Positions 26,263 to 34,987 of a stretch of 64,000 nucleotides of DNA are shown here, one piece after another. The position numbers were made by a program, and so were the translations under genes. Numbering within the stretch: position 1 is the first letter of the stretch; each line of letters starts with the position of its first letter. The stretch is from Balneola sp. MJW-20 (GTDB lineage Bacteria > Bacteroidota > Rhodothermia > Balneolales > Balneolaceae), in contig NZ_JBFNXW010000001.1 in assembly GCF_040811775.1 (NCBI RefSeq), positions 1,922,001 through 1,986,000 of the forward strand. Direction: 5' to 3'. Below the pieces are notes generated by a model. The model did no database searches, was not told the DNA's origin, and worked only from the letters and a program-made list of their open reading frames with translations.

Positions 26263-28202
26263 AATGCCTGCCCTATACTAAAATGAATACCCCACCGATC
26301 CCAGGGAGATCCATAGTCTACTCCCTGATAAATATTCAGATCCTGTTTACTTGGATTGAGTTTCCTTGCAATATCGATCCGGATCGGCCCAACCGGGGAC
26401 TGATATCTGAGCCCGCCCCCCAGACCGAACTGAAGATCAGACATCGAGACATTTTCCCAGGTTCTCCATACCTGTCCGCCGTCTAAAAAAGCTGCGATCC
26501 CGAATCCTTTAAAAAAGGAATCGATCCTAAGGCGTAACTCCGTATTGACAGTAAAGCTGACCCTTCCGCCCTGTGCCACATAATTCTGAAAATTCCCATT
26601 ATCATCAAATCTGGGCCTTTGCGGTCCCAGTTCAAACCTGTTCCAACCCCTCACATCATTGGTTCCTCCGTTATAAAGGAGAATATCCTGGGGAAGTGAA
26701 TCCTGAGCGGAATAGTAGATCCCACCGCCACTGATCCGGTTAGCCAGTACCAGACCGTCAAGTACCGGAGTATATTTTCTGATATCAAGACTGGCTTTCT
26801 GGAAACTAAATGATCCTTCACCAAACAAACCGGCAACTTCCAGGAAAGGCTGAAAGACCCATCCTTGTCTGCCTTCACGGACTCCGGCTCCGTAATATGC
26901 ATTAAATGTGAATGAAGAGATATCGTAATTAATAACACTATCAGGCAGAACCTCCTGATTCACACTATTGATCTGATCGTTTAGAGTATACTGGTAAGAT
27001 GCCGTACCGGTGAGCTGGCTGTTATATTGATAGACAAAACTGTTTGTGATACCTCCCCTGATGACTTCATATCCCGGACCTCTTTCAATACGGTGCTGAA
27101 AGAACGGAGATATAATAAAGGAACTCTTTGTATTAAAAACATAAGGGAACAGGTAATCCAATCCAGCCCGCTGCTCAAAGCCGGAAGCCCTGAGCGATGC
27201 ACTAAACCGATGCCCTTTTAATGCCACATTACGGTGAATCCATGTGAGCTGACCCCGAAAGACCTTATACCAGTCCCCAAAACCCTCCAGTGACTGAAAA
27301 TTTCCGGCCCCTATCTTGAACTGAAGAGATCTGAGCGGAGCTTCTTTGATCCGCACCTGTACATCCACTGTAGAGTCTTCGGGTTGCTCAGGCAGTGAGA
27401 CGATGGCAAACTGCAACAGATGATGATTGAAAACTTCTCTCTGAGCTGACCTGATTGCCTTGTCATCATAATACTGTCCTTTCTTGATACCGGTCTCTCT
27501 TCGGATGTATTTAGCCGGCAGGGTTCTCTCACCGGTGATCAGTACTGAATCAAAGGTCGCCCGTGCTCCGGGAGTATTGATAATATTAAGCGCCGCTCTC
27601 TTTCCGGTAGTGTCTACACTGGCCTGAACTTCACTGTATGCCCACGGATAGCCGAGCTCATGCATACCTCCAACCATCTGGGATATTACTTCTGACTGAC
27701 GGACGGGCTCATACACCCTTCCTTTCCTGTAATTAAGGCGACGTATGTGTCTCCGGAATTCAAGATTATCACTGATCAGCAGGCTGTCTGATTCGGCAGC
27801 TCTAAGAAAAAACTGAACCGTATCGATCAGGATCGGTTTATTCTCCGTAATATCGAATATGACTGTTTTTTTCCAGTCTCTGTTATGTTTTTCCTCGATT
27901 CGATAGCGGACCTCAACCTCATTATATCCCCTTCTCTGATAAAACCGCTGGATCCGGATCTCATCTCTGCGCAGTTCTAACTCATCAAGGTAGAAACCTT
28001 TCTGAGTGAAAAAGAATAACTTTTGCAGTACCGAAGGTTTATCCACTGCGATATTATTCTTCAGGATCAGATCGCGAAATGCATCATTTCCATAGATCTC
28101 AATGTCCCATACACGTGGATCTTTTTCATTCTGAGCATGCAGAACCCCCGGTACTGAGAGAAACAGGAACAGAAAAGCCGCTATTTTGAGTCTCTTTGCT
28201 AT
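26259..28202 (-). CDS. BamA/TamA family outer-membrane protein, non-standard start
   Basis: A 16-strand Omp85 barrel forms the C-terminal half (ending GPIRIDIARKLNPS and WGIHFSIGQAF) after POTRA domains (VWDIEIYGNDAF; YNEVEVRYRIEEKHNRDW; ATFDSVLITGERTLPAKYI). The first GTG, at 28046, would delete the signal peptide and the start of POTRA1. The frame stays open upstream and encodes AKRLKIAAFLFLFLSVP and a VLHAQ cleavage site. The only plausible initiation codon giving (M)AKRLK is ATA at 28202; the open frame ends at a stop at 28247, with ATT at 28241 as another option. It pairs with TamB downstream, overlapping by 4 bases. Confidence 0.85.
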   Translation of the reverse strand: MAKRLKIAAFLFLFLSVPGVLHAQNEKDPRVWDIEIYGNDAFRDLILKNNIAVDKPSVLQKLFFFTQKGFYLDELELRRDEIRIQRFYQRRGYNEVEVRYRIEEKHNRDWKKTVIFDITENKPILIDTVQFFLRAAESDSLLISDNLEFRRHIRRLNYRKGRVYEPVRQSEVISQMVGGMHELGYPWAYSEVQASVDTTGKRAALNIINTPGARATFDSVLITGERTLPAKYIRRETGIKKGQYYDDKAIRSAQREVFNHHLLQFAIVSLPEQPEDSTVDVQVRIKEAPLRSLQFKIGAGNFQSLEGFGDWYKVFRGQLTWIHRNVALKGHRFSASLRASGFEQRAGLDYLFPYVFNTKSSFIISPFFQHRIERGPGYEVIRGGITNSFVYQYNSQLTGTASYQYTLNDQINSVNQEVLPDSVINYDISSFTFNAYYGAGVREGRQGWVFQPFLEVAGLFGEGSFSFQKASLDIRKYTPVLDGLVLANRISGGGIYYSAQDSLPQDILLYNGGTNDVRGWNRFELGPQRPRFDDNGNFQNYVAQGGRVSFTVNTELRLRIDSFFKGFGIAAFLDGGQVWRTWENVSMSDLQFGLGGGLRYQSPVGPIRIDIARKLNPSKQDLNIYQGVDYGSPWDRWGIHFSIGQAF

Positions 28203-28307
28203 ACTATGACCAGATTTTTTATTTATTTGCGGGTTGATAATAAGCTATCATTGTCAGCAATGAAAAATATACCGTTGAGAATTTTCCGGCCCATTTAATT
28301 TATTCAA

Positions 28308-29585
28308 ATGCATCCTTATAAAGCTTTTACGTACTGTTTTATTTTTCTTATATCCCTCTCGGCCTGTAAAAGTTCGGAACAGTTTACCGGATACTCTTAT
28401 GATCCCCCTAATGTAACGGATACCCGTGACAAGGGGATTGAACTCCAAAAAAGAAGAGTGGTCGGCGTCGACTCTCCTAAGGTATGGATTAGTAATGAAT
28501 TCAGCGGTGCCAGATTCACAGATTTTTTTATGGATTCGGACTCAACCTACCGGCTTATCATAGAACCCGAAAATGAACCCATAAATAACAGTCCCTGGTA
28601 TGCCTTTAAGATCTGGAGTGACCGCCCTGCAATGATCCCCCTTACCATCAGCTACCCGGACGGAAGGCATCGTTATCAGCCTAAAAGTATTCTGGAAAAG
28701 GGTGAAAATGGATTGCCCTATGCTTTTTTGCCGGTTTTGGAAGACTCATCATCCGGAGATGCACTGATCTATATCCCTGTAGGCAGAAATAAAAGGATCG
28801 TGTCTGCACAGCCACTGCAGACTTCAGAAATGATCCGGAATGAGCTGATAAAAAGAAACATTCTGGGTCCGTCTTTTACTAAAATCGACACGATCGGTTA
28901 TTCAAAACAAGGAAGACCGCTGATAGAATTGACGATCACTGAAAACAGCGGAAGTGAGAAAAAACCTGTACTCGTGATCCTGAGCCGTCAGCATCCTCCT
29001 GAAGTTACCGGCTATCTAGGAGCACTGAGTGCTTTAAAAGCTCTTACGGCAGATGAGCCGATGGCCAGGCAATTCCGGGAAACCTTTGTGATCAAAGCCT
29101 ACCCTATGGTGAATCCCGACGGAGTTGACAATGGTCACTGGAGGCATAATGCAGGAGGAGTGGATCTGAACCGGGACTGGCAATATTTTAATCAGCCGGA
29201 AACCGCTGCTATCCGCAATGCTATTACCTCTTTTATGGATGAGGGAGACTACCGGATGATCTATGCGATCGATTACCATTCAACCGATGAAAATATCTTT
29301 TACCCTATCCTTTCCGACATTAAGACCACCCCCGATAATATTACTCAGCAATGGATCCCGCTCATTACGGAAGAGTATCCTGACATCGTATTTAATATTG
29401 AAGAATTTGACACTAATTCTCCGATTTCCAAGAACTGGTTTTACCACACTTATGGAGTAGATGCCCTTACTTATGAAATAGACGATCGGATGCCTACGGC
29501 AGTGCTTGATGAGGTCTCTTACAGAGCTATGCATCATCTTATGGACCTTTTATTAAAAAATTGGGTAGAAATTTCATCAGAATAA
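28308..29585 (+). CDS. M14 family zinc carboxypeptidase, lipoprotein
   Basis: This 425-residue lipoprotein (signal ending LISLSAC20) has an N-terminal beta domain (about 45-180) before the M14 domain. The zinc ligands are His and Glu in SRQHPPEVTGY and His in YAIDYHSTDENIFY; substrate-binding elements are NPDGVDNGHWRHNAGGVDLNRDW (Asn-Arg). The catalytic Glu is in LTYEIDD. Arrangement and length fit the M14-type zinc peptidases of the Nna1/cytosolic-carboxypeptidase-like group with an N-terminal beta-sandwich. It diverges from the BamA-like gene. Confidence 0.9.
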   Translation: MHPYKAFTYCFIFLISLSACKSSEQFTGYSYDPPNVTDTRDKGIELQKRRVVGVDSPKVWISNEFSGARFTDFFMDSDSTYRLIIEPENEPINNSPWYAFKIWSDRPAMIPLTISYPDGRHRYQPKSILEKGENGLPYAFLPVLEDSSSGDALIYIPVGRNKRIVSAQPLQTSEMIRNELIKRNILGPSFTKIDTIGYSKQGRPLIELTITENSGSEKKPVLVILSRQHPPEVTGYLGALSALKALTADEPMARQFRETFVIKAYPMVNPDGVDNGHWRHNAGGVDLNRDWQYFNQPETAAIRNAITSFMDEGDYRMIYAIDYHSTDENIFYPILSDIKTTPDNITQQWIPLITEEYPDIVFNIEEFDTNSPISKNWFYHTYGVDALTYEIDDRMPTAVLDEVSYRAMHHLMDLLLKNWVEISSE

Positions 29586-29598
29586 TTATTTTGAGCGT

Positions 29599-30084
29599 AT
29601 GAATAACACATTTGCTATGAATCAGGACGGATCAACCCTCATACAGGAAGCATTAACAAACTGGAAACTCCGACTCATTCTCAGTGCACTCCTTTGCATA
29701 ATGGGACTGGGCGCACTCATCAGCATGGTAATGGGTATCTTTCTGGAACTGACGGTACTGGATAAGAGCATTGTCGGTATGGCTATCTTTATGGTAGGAG
29801 TACCTGCTTATCTGATCATCAGCAACCTGGCTAAAGTAGATAAATATACCATTGCCGGTTTTCTTAATGAACAACTCGACGCCGTGGAAGGTAATGCGGA
29901 AGTACTGGTAAAAGAAACCGGAGAGCTTGATACGGAGGAACTTAGCAAAAGGGAGCAGCTTGAGCAGTTTTTTCAGGATAATCCCCTTCATACCTTTTTA
30001 CCTGATAAACCGGTTAAACAAGCTTATTTTCTTTTTCTACTGTCCCTGATCGGTAGTTTTGGTATCTGGTTCCTGGGACTCTGA
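29599..30084 (+). CDS. Hypothetical membrane protein with three helices
   Basis: The 161-residue protein has two adjacent hydrophobic helices (about 25-50 and 58-78), an acidic soluble loop (about 80-135, with VKETGELDTEELSKREQLEQFF) and a third helix at the C-terminus (YFLFLLSLIGSFGIWFLGL). I do not recognise a family. A second in-frame ATG at 29617 would shorten it by six residues. It lies between M14 and the CDF exporter, 13 and 23 bases from each, so it is probably in their operon. Confidence 0.65.
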   Translation: MNNTFAMNQDGSTLIQEALTNWKLRLILSALLCIMGLGALISMVMGIFLELTVLDKSIVGMAIFMVGVPAYLIISNLAKVDKYTIAGFLNEQLDAVEGNAEVLVKETGELDTEELSKREQLEQFFQDNPLHTFLPDKPVKQAYFLFLLSLIGSFGIWFLGL

Positions 30085-30107
30085 TCCATAATCTCTGACG
30101 GCGATCC

Positions 30108-31037
30108 ATGTCACACCACGGACATCATCACGGGCACCATCACCACCATGATCACAGCAATAGCTCAGCTGTAAAGCTGTGGTTCTCTATCTTTTTTAAT
30201 CTTGTTATTACTATAGCTGAGATCGTCGGAGGCATACTCTCCAATTCTCTTGCACTGCTTTCGGATGCTGTTCATAATCTGAATGATACCGCTTCACTCG
30301 GTATTGCCTTATTTGCTCAGAAGGTCTCTAAAAAGAAAGCGAATGAGGATAAGACCTTCGGCTATAAAAGAGCCGAGATCATTGGTGCCTTTATAAACCT
30401 GATTACACTGGTCATTGTAGCCCTTTTTCTGATAAAGGAGGGCGTGGAGCGTTTCTTTGATCCCCAGACCATTGACGGCTATACCATGTTTTGGGTCGCC
30501 ATTATTGGTCTGGCAGGAAATGTGATCACTGCCTTTTTACTCTTTAAGGATGCAAAAGACAGCCTTAACATACGAAGTGCTTTTATACACATCGTTTCGG
30601 ATGCACTTTCTTCGGTTGGAGTGATCATAGGCGGCTGGCTGATCCTCAAATATAACTGGTACATTGTAGACACCATCCTGACCGTATTTATCGGCGGTTA
30701 TATCTTGTGGCATTCCTACCACTTACTCAGAGAGACCATTAATATTCTGATGGAATCCACTCCTGATCATATCAACCTGGAGGAACTCAGACTTGAGATA
30801 GAACAGATTGAAAACGTATGCGGAGCCCATCATGTGCATGTCTGGCGACTTGATGAAAACAGCACCCTGCTGGAAAGCCATGTGGTGATCGAAGAAGACG
30901 ATCTGGGTAAAATGGAGGAGATCAAAACCGCTGTTAAAAAGATGCTACATGATAAATTTCACATTGACCATTCCACGCTGGAATTTGAGTTTGAGCCCTG
31001 CGGTGACCATCAGCACAAAGAGCATATTCATATATGA
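30108..31037 (+). CDS. Cation diffusion facilitator (CzcD/ZitB-like metal exporter)
   Basis: The 309-residue protein has a His-rich N-terminus (HHGHHHGHHHHHDHS), six transmembrane helices and a C-terminal cytoplasmic metal-binding domain (about 210-300, with CGAHHVHVWRLDENS). The transport-site residues are SDAVHNLND in helix 2 and HIVSDALSS in helix 5, the HxxxD pattern of zinc-type CDF proteins. It exchanges Zn2+ or a related cation for protons at the inner membrane. The last four bases overlap the start of the SCO gene (ATGA), linking it to copper handling. Confidence 0.92.
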   Translation: MSHHGHHHGHHHHHDHSNSSAVKLWFSIFFNLVITIAEIVGGILSNSLALLSDAVHNLNDTASLGIALFAQKVSKKKANEDKTFGYKRAEIIGAFINLITLVIVALFLIKEGVERFFDPQTIDGYTMFWVAIIGLAGNVITAFLLFKDAKDSLNIRSAFIHIVSDALSSVGVIIGGWLILKYNWYIVDTILTVFIGGYILWHSYHLLRETINILMESTPDHINLEELRLEIEQIENVCGAHHVHVWRLDENSTLLESHVVIEEDDLGKMEEIKTAVKKMLHDKFHIDHSTLEFEFEPCGDHQHKEHIHI

Positions 31038-31609
31038 AACACCTACTGTATCTAACATTAATTACTTTACTATTCCTCTCCTGCGGCCCAAATGTGGAGG
31101 TTATCGACGACTTCAGTGATACTTCATTTACTCTGATGGATGCGGACAGCAACCGCGTGATCTTTCCAAATGACTTTGAGGGAAAATACGTGGTGATTGG
31201 CTTTATTTATACCAACTGCCCCGATATTTGTCCCCTCATCACCCAGAACCTGGTCACTATACAAAAGGAACTGAATTACCCTGATGATGTGGAGTTCGTT
31301 GCAGCATCCTTCGACCCGGAAAGAGACACACCTTCAGTACTGAAGAAATATGCAAAACCCTTTGGGGTTGATAAGAACTTCACTTTTCTGACCGGGGCCC
31401 CTTCTAACGTTGAAACCTTCCTGGACAGTGCGAGAGTACGTACGCAGGTCTCTATGACCACTACCACTGATGACGGTAGGGAACTGTATTTTCTGAACCA
31501 TTCGGATAAGATCATGGTACTCGATCGGAAAGGCCGGGTAGTACTTGAATATGGTGGCAGCATGACCAAATCAAAATTCATTATTGAAGACCTGAATAAA
31601 ATTCGATGA
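31034..31609 (+). CDS. SCO1/SenC family copper chaperone, lipoprotein
   Basis: This 191-residue lipoprotein (signal ending LLFLSC17) has a thioredoxin fold with the copper-binding CPDICP motif (CxxxC) in YTNCPDICPLITQNL and the third ligand His in YFLNHSDKIMVLD. SCO proteins deliver copper to the CuA site of cytochrome oxidase or act as periplasmic thiol reductases. ATGA overlaps on both sides tie it to the CDF exporter and the PCu(A)C protein. Confidence 0.92.
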   Translation: MKHLLYLTLITLLFLSCGPNVEVIDDFSDTSFTLMDADSNRVIFPNDFEGKYVVIGFIYTNCPDICPLITQNLVTIQKELNYPDDVEFVAASFDPERDTPSVLKKYAKPFGVDKNFTFLTGAPSNVETFLDSARVRTQVSMTTTTDDGRELYFLNHSDKIMVLDRKGRVVLEYGGSMTKSKFIIEDLNKIR

Positions 31610-32049
31610 AGTACCTGTGTTTAACAGCCCTTTCGATACTATCCATACTGATTGTGGCAGGATGCGGCACCAAAACAAAGGAAACAGAAACGGCACCAGC
31701 CACTATTGATGGAGTACGCCCGGCAACTCAGGGCATGATGAGTACAGCCTATTTTAAATTAGTGATCGAACATGCTGATACCGACACCCTCATCTCAGCT
31801 GAATCTGAGATAGCAGGTGATGTTCAGATCCATGAATCTTATATGACTGAAGATGGAATGGCCGGAATGAGAGAGGTGGGTCTGGTCGCTGTAAGCCGGG
31901 GTGACTCTCTGATCTTCGAGAGAGGGGGGATGCATCTTATGCTGCTGGATCTTAAACAGGATCTTGATCCGGGAGATACGGTAAGGGTAGAGTTGTTGTT
32001 CAGCAGTGGAAAAAAGTATAGTTCTATATTAACCGTTTTTGATAATTAA
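31606..32049 (+). CDS. Copper chaperone PCu(A)C, lipoprotein
   Basis: This 147-residue lipoprotein (lipobox IVAGC20) contains the PCu(A)C beta-barrel. The copper motif is His in QIHESYM, Met in GMAGMREV, and the closing GGMHLMLLD, giving the H-x10-M-x20-HxM pattern. PCu(A)C passes Cu(I) to SCO or directly to cytochrome oxidase in the periplasm. It is the last gene of the CDF-SCO-PCu(A)C unit, followed by a hairpin. Confidence 0.9.
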   Translation: MKYLCLTALSILSILIVAGCGTKTKETETAPATIDGVRPATQGMMSTAYFKLVIEHADTDTLISAESEIAGDVQIHESYMTEDGMAGMREVGLVAVSRGDSLIFERGGMHLMLLDLKQDLDPGDTVRVELLFSSGKKYSSILTVFDN

Positions 32050-32050
32050 T

Positions 32051-32080
32051 AAAAAAGGCCTCCCTTCCGGGAAGCCTCTT
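32051..32080 (-). terminator. Terminator between convergent genes
   Basis: On the minus strand AGGCTTCCC, GGAA and GGGAGGCCT form a stem followed by T6, ending the DUF7282 gene. On the plus strand the stem is the same but lacks a good T-run. Confidence 0.85.
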
Positions 32081-32108
32081 CGAATAGTGCACGCGGAATA
32101 CACTATGT

Positions 32109-33611
32109 TTATTGGATGGTAAACTGTACCATTACAATATTGCTATTACTGTCGAATACAGGATTATCCAACCCGCTGTTGCCATCAAATTCATAGGCGC
32201 CTTCCTCACCATCATCTATATGAAGCATAGCCCATAATTTGTCTCCGGTCTGCAGTGTTTCTCCTTCCGCTACGGTGATATCGATCTCACCGTTAGCTCC
32301 CAGATAAACCTGAGCTTTTCCGATGATATCCGGCACTACCGGTGCATCGTTTCCATTATCTCGGTGCAGTACGATCCATCCACGCTGTTCCGTAGTCACT
32401 TCAGTGATCGTAATCATCTCATTATTCTCTGCTGCCTGGTCATTCACCGTGACTGATGGAGCTCCTCCGTTTACCGTGATGTTTGTCATCAGGATACCAT
32501 TTGCAGTGATCACCGGCTGATCGTGTATTCCAACACCATCAAACTCGTATTCACCCTGCACCCCGGTATCAAAATGAACCATTGGCCACAGCTGCTCACC
32601 ATCTTCAACGGTAACACCCTCATCAAAAGTGATCTGAACGTCGGTGTTCATACCGGCACTGATCGGAGCTTTACCTATGATCTCTGGAACCTGAGGTCCG
32701 TTGTTGGTAGCATTACTGCGGTGTACCACAACCCAGCCTTCCGTTGCAGAGGTCACATCTACACTGATACCGTTATCCATAACCATCTGGTCGTCTGCCG
32801 CTAAAGTTGAATTATTCTGCTGTACTGTAAATGAAGTCAGCACAATATCACTGTCTACGATCACGGGAAGGTCTCTGTCGTTCTGACCATCGAACTCATA
32901 TGAGCCAATGATGCCAGTATCATAGTGCAACATAGGGAATAGCATATCCCCAGCTGAAACTGTTTCCCCTTCGTTCAAAGCGATCTCAACACCGGTATTA
33001 ATACCTGCTTCTACCGGGGCTTTACCTATAATTTCCGGAATCTGTGGTCCGTCGTTATTAGCATTCGGGCCGTGGATCACGATCCAGCCATCTTCAGCAG
33101 CGTTTACATCTACGGTAAAGATATTACCCTGATTCACCTGATCTTCAGCTGAGACCGAAGGGTTAGTCTGCATGATCTCAAATGAATTCATAACGATCAT
33201 TTCATTTCGGAATACTGGATTATCGAGGCCGTTCTGACCGTCAAACTCATATTCACCTTTGGTGCCGGTATCTTCATGGAGCATAGCCCACAAGATCTCT
33301 CCGTCGCTCACACTTTCATCAAGTTGAAGGAATACATTGGAGTTATTTCCGGCTGATACGGCTGCTTTACCAATGATCTCAGGAACCTGAGGACCGTCGT
33401 TGGCCGTATTACTTCGGTGAATGACCACCCAGCCATCTTCAGGAGAATTTACCTCCGGTATCAGAACCTGATTTCCGTTTTGCGTACCCTGATCAGTTGT
33501 ATTTACAGAGGCTACGGGCAGCTCTTCACTGCCGGTAGAGTTTTCATCGCAGGCAGTAGAAAGGAATATTAGCGAGACTCCTAAAATGAATAGTTTACTT
33601 AGTGATTTCAT
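32109..33611 (-). CDS. Lipoprotein with four DUF7282 repeats
   Basis: The start at 33611 gives a clean lipoprotein signal (MKSLSKLFILGVSLIFLSTAC21). The 500-residue protein is then four tandem copies of about 112 residues. Each has GWVVIHRSN..NDGPQVPEIIGKA, an AG.N or GAN turn, a GE.LWAMLH or MLHYDTG segment, EYEFDGQNG.D.PV and a final strand. The pattern matches DUF7282, best known from haloarchaeal surface proteins. The fourth copy is the most diverged (WIVLHRDNGNDAPVVP). The function is unknown; a cell-surface adhesive or structural role is an inference. The adjoining copper genes are on the other strand. Confidence 0.82.
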   Translation of the reverse strand: MKSLSKLFILGVSLIFLSTACDENSTGSEELPVASVNTTDQGTQNGNQVLIPEVNSPEDGWVVIHRSNTANDGPQVPEIIGKAAVSAGNNSNVFLQLDESVSDGEILWAMLHEDTGTKGEYEFDGQNGLDNPVFRNEMIVMNSFEIMQTNPSVSAEDQVNQGNIFTVDVNAAEDGWIVIHGPNANNDGPQIPEIIGKAPVEAGINTGVEIALNEGETVSAGDMLFPMLHYDTGIIGSYEFDGQNDRDLPVIVDSDIVLTSFTVQQNNSTLAADDQMVMDNGISVDVTSATEGWVVVHRSNATNNGPQVPEIIGKAPISAGMNTDVQITFDEGVTVEDGEQLWPMVHFDTGVQGEYEFDGVGIHDQPVITANGILMTNITVNGGAPSVTVNDQAAENNEMITITEVTTEQRGWIVLHRDNGNDAPVVPDIIGKAQVYLGANGEIDITVAEGETLQTGDKLWAMLHIDDGEEGAYEFDGNSGLDNPVFDSNSNIVMVQFTIQ

Positions 33612-33742
33612 GACTTTGTTTTTGTTTATTTTTAGTTGATTGTCACTACTTAGTACGAAGACAGTCAGAAGACAGATTGGTGAAATCACTAAAAAAATTA
33701 AACCGGGGCTCATTCAGCTCTTATTGATCACAGAAGGCATCT

Positions 33743-34366
33743 TTGGTAAGGCAGCAACAGACCGCAGAGAATTATTCCAGACAGGCAGACCGATACGAAA
33801 ACAGATGGGAGAAGTATCTGGATCATACCCATAATGAGATCCTTTCGGTTTTCAGATCCGAAGCCGGTGACCGTATCCTGGACATCAGCGCCGGTACCGG
33901 ATTACTGGCGGAGCACATTATTGAACAAGGATACAATTTCGGGGAACTGATATTAAATGACATCTCTGAAGGTATGCTCAATGTGGCCTACAACCGCTTA
34001 AAAAAGGGCCACAAAATAAACCTGAACCTACATGAGGCAACTGACCTGCAGCTCCCCAGAAATTCCGTCGATGCTGTGATCAGTATGAACGCCTTTCATC
34101 ACTATGCAGAACAAAACGAAGTGATCCGTGAAGTGTTCCGGGTGCTCAGACCCGGTGGCCGCTTTTATTTGCTGGACTGGAATCGTAAGGGATTATTCAG
34201 GATCGTAAACCGTATCATTGAAAGCTGGACGGTTGATCTGATAGACAGCAGAAGTCAGGAAGAAGTCACCTCAATGTTAAGGCAGAAAAGATTTGAGATC
34301 TGTGATCAGAAAGACTGGTACTGGCGATACTGGCGTTTTTTCCTGATCGTGGCGGAAAAACCTTGA
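33743..34366 (+). CDS. Class I SAM-dependent methyltransferase
   Basis: The 207-residue enzyme starts with TTG, preceded by AGAAGG six bases upstream. The SAM-binding motif is ILDISAGTGLLAEHII, then ELILNDISEGMLNVA (acidic end of strand 2), DAVISMNAFHHYAE (motif post-II) and FRVLRPGGRFYLLDWNR (motif III). It belongs to the Ubie/methyltransf_11 type; the acceptor is unknown. It diverges from the DUF7282 gene with 131 bases between the starts. Confidence 0.82.
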   Translation: MVRQQQTAENYSRQADRYENRWEKYLDHTHNEILSVFRSEAGDRILDISAGTGLLAEHIIEQGYNFGELILNDISEGMLNVAYNRLKKGHKINLNLHEATDLQLPRNSVDAVISMNAFHHYAEQNEVIREVFRVLRPGGRFYLLDWNRKGLFRIVNRIIESWTVDLIDSRSQEEVTSMLRQKRFEICDQKDWYWRYWRFFLIVAEKP

Positions 34367-34430
34367 TATAAATTACTCTTAAACTACCTCACGACGGGTA
34401 GTCACTAAAGCTCTATAATCCCGACAATTT

Positions 34431-34910
34431 TTAGTGTGAGTTATAAACGGAGGATTCACCGTCTTTTCCGACCAGCAGCACATCATAATTCGCTGCCGGG
34501 CGTCCCGGTACTTCCATTCCCGGAGAACCTATAGGCATTCCCGGAACTGCTATTCCGATCGCATCCGGTCGCTCAGTAAGCAATCTGTTTACATCTTCTG
34601 CCGGAACATGCCCTTCCACCACGTAACCATCCACGATCGCTGTGTGACAGGAAGAGTTCTGTCGGCTGATACCGTAATCTTGTTTTACCTGAGCCAGGAC
34701 TTCGACCGGTCTTTCTTCCACAATATAATCTCCGGTTGCCATCATATAGGCTGCCCACTTGGTGCAGCACTCACAGCCCGCATTTTTGTACATAACGATC
34801 TTCTTCTTGTCAGAGAGATTCAGCTCATTGCTAATATTTGGCCAGAAAAGAAAAGCCGCAAATCCGAGGGTCAGAATTACGCCGGCGATCAGGATCTTAT
34901 TATTACTCAT
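34431..34910 (-). CDS. DUF411 domain protein (copper-associated)
   Basis: The 159-residue protein has an N-terminal hydrophobic anchor (about 5-23) and a periplasmic DUF411 domain with the signature YKNAGCECCTKWAAYM (CxCC), SSCHTAIVDGYVVEGHVPAEDV, and a C-terminal Met/Pro-rich IAVPGMPIGSPGMEVPG. DUF411 proteins occur in copper-resistance loci and probably bind copper through the Cys and Met residues. It is the last gene of the copA-copZ group, 77 bases after copA. Confidence 0.9.
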   Translation of the reverse strand: MSNNKILIAGVILTLGFAAFLFWPNISNELNLSDKKKIVMYKNAGCECCTKWAAYMMATGDYIVEERPVEVLAQVKQDYGISRQNSSCHTAIVDGYVVEGHVPAEDVNRLLTERPDAIGIAVPGMPIGSPGMEVPGRPAANYDVLLVGKDGESSVYNSH

Positions 34911-34987
34911 AGTCTTTTTCTCTTTTTGATTTTGGTCTCCAAATATACGGGTAATGAAACAGTATTCAGCAAAGTTTTATTCCCTAA

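Noticed and set aside
28202..28260. Frameshift explaining the missing start of the BamA-like gene
   Set aside because: An ATG at about 28251 is in another frame and meets a stop (TAA) before the A-run, so a single indel in that run would not give a sensible signal peptide; a rare start codon fits better.
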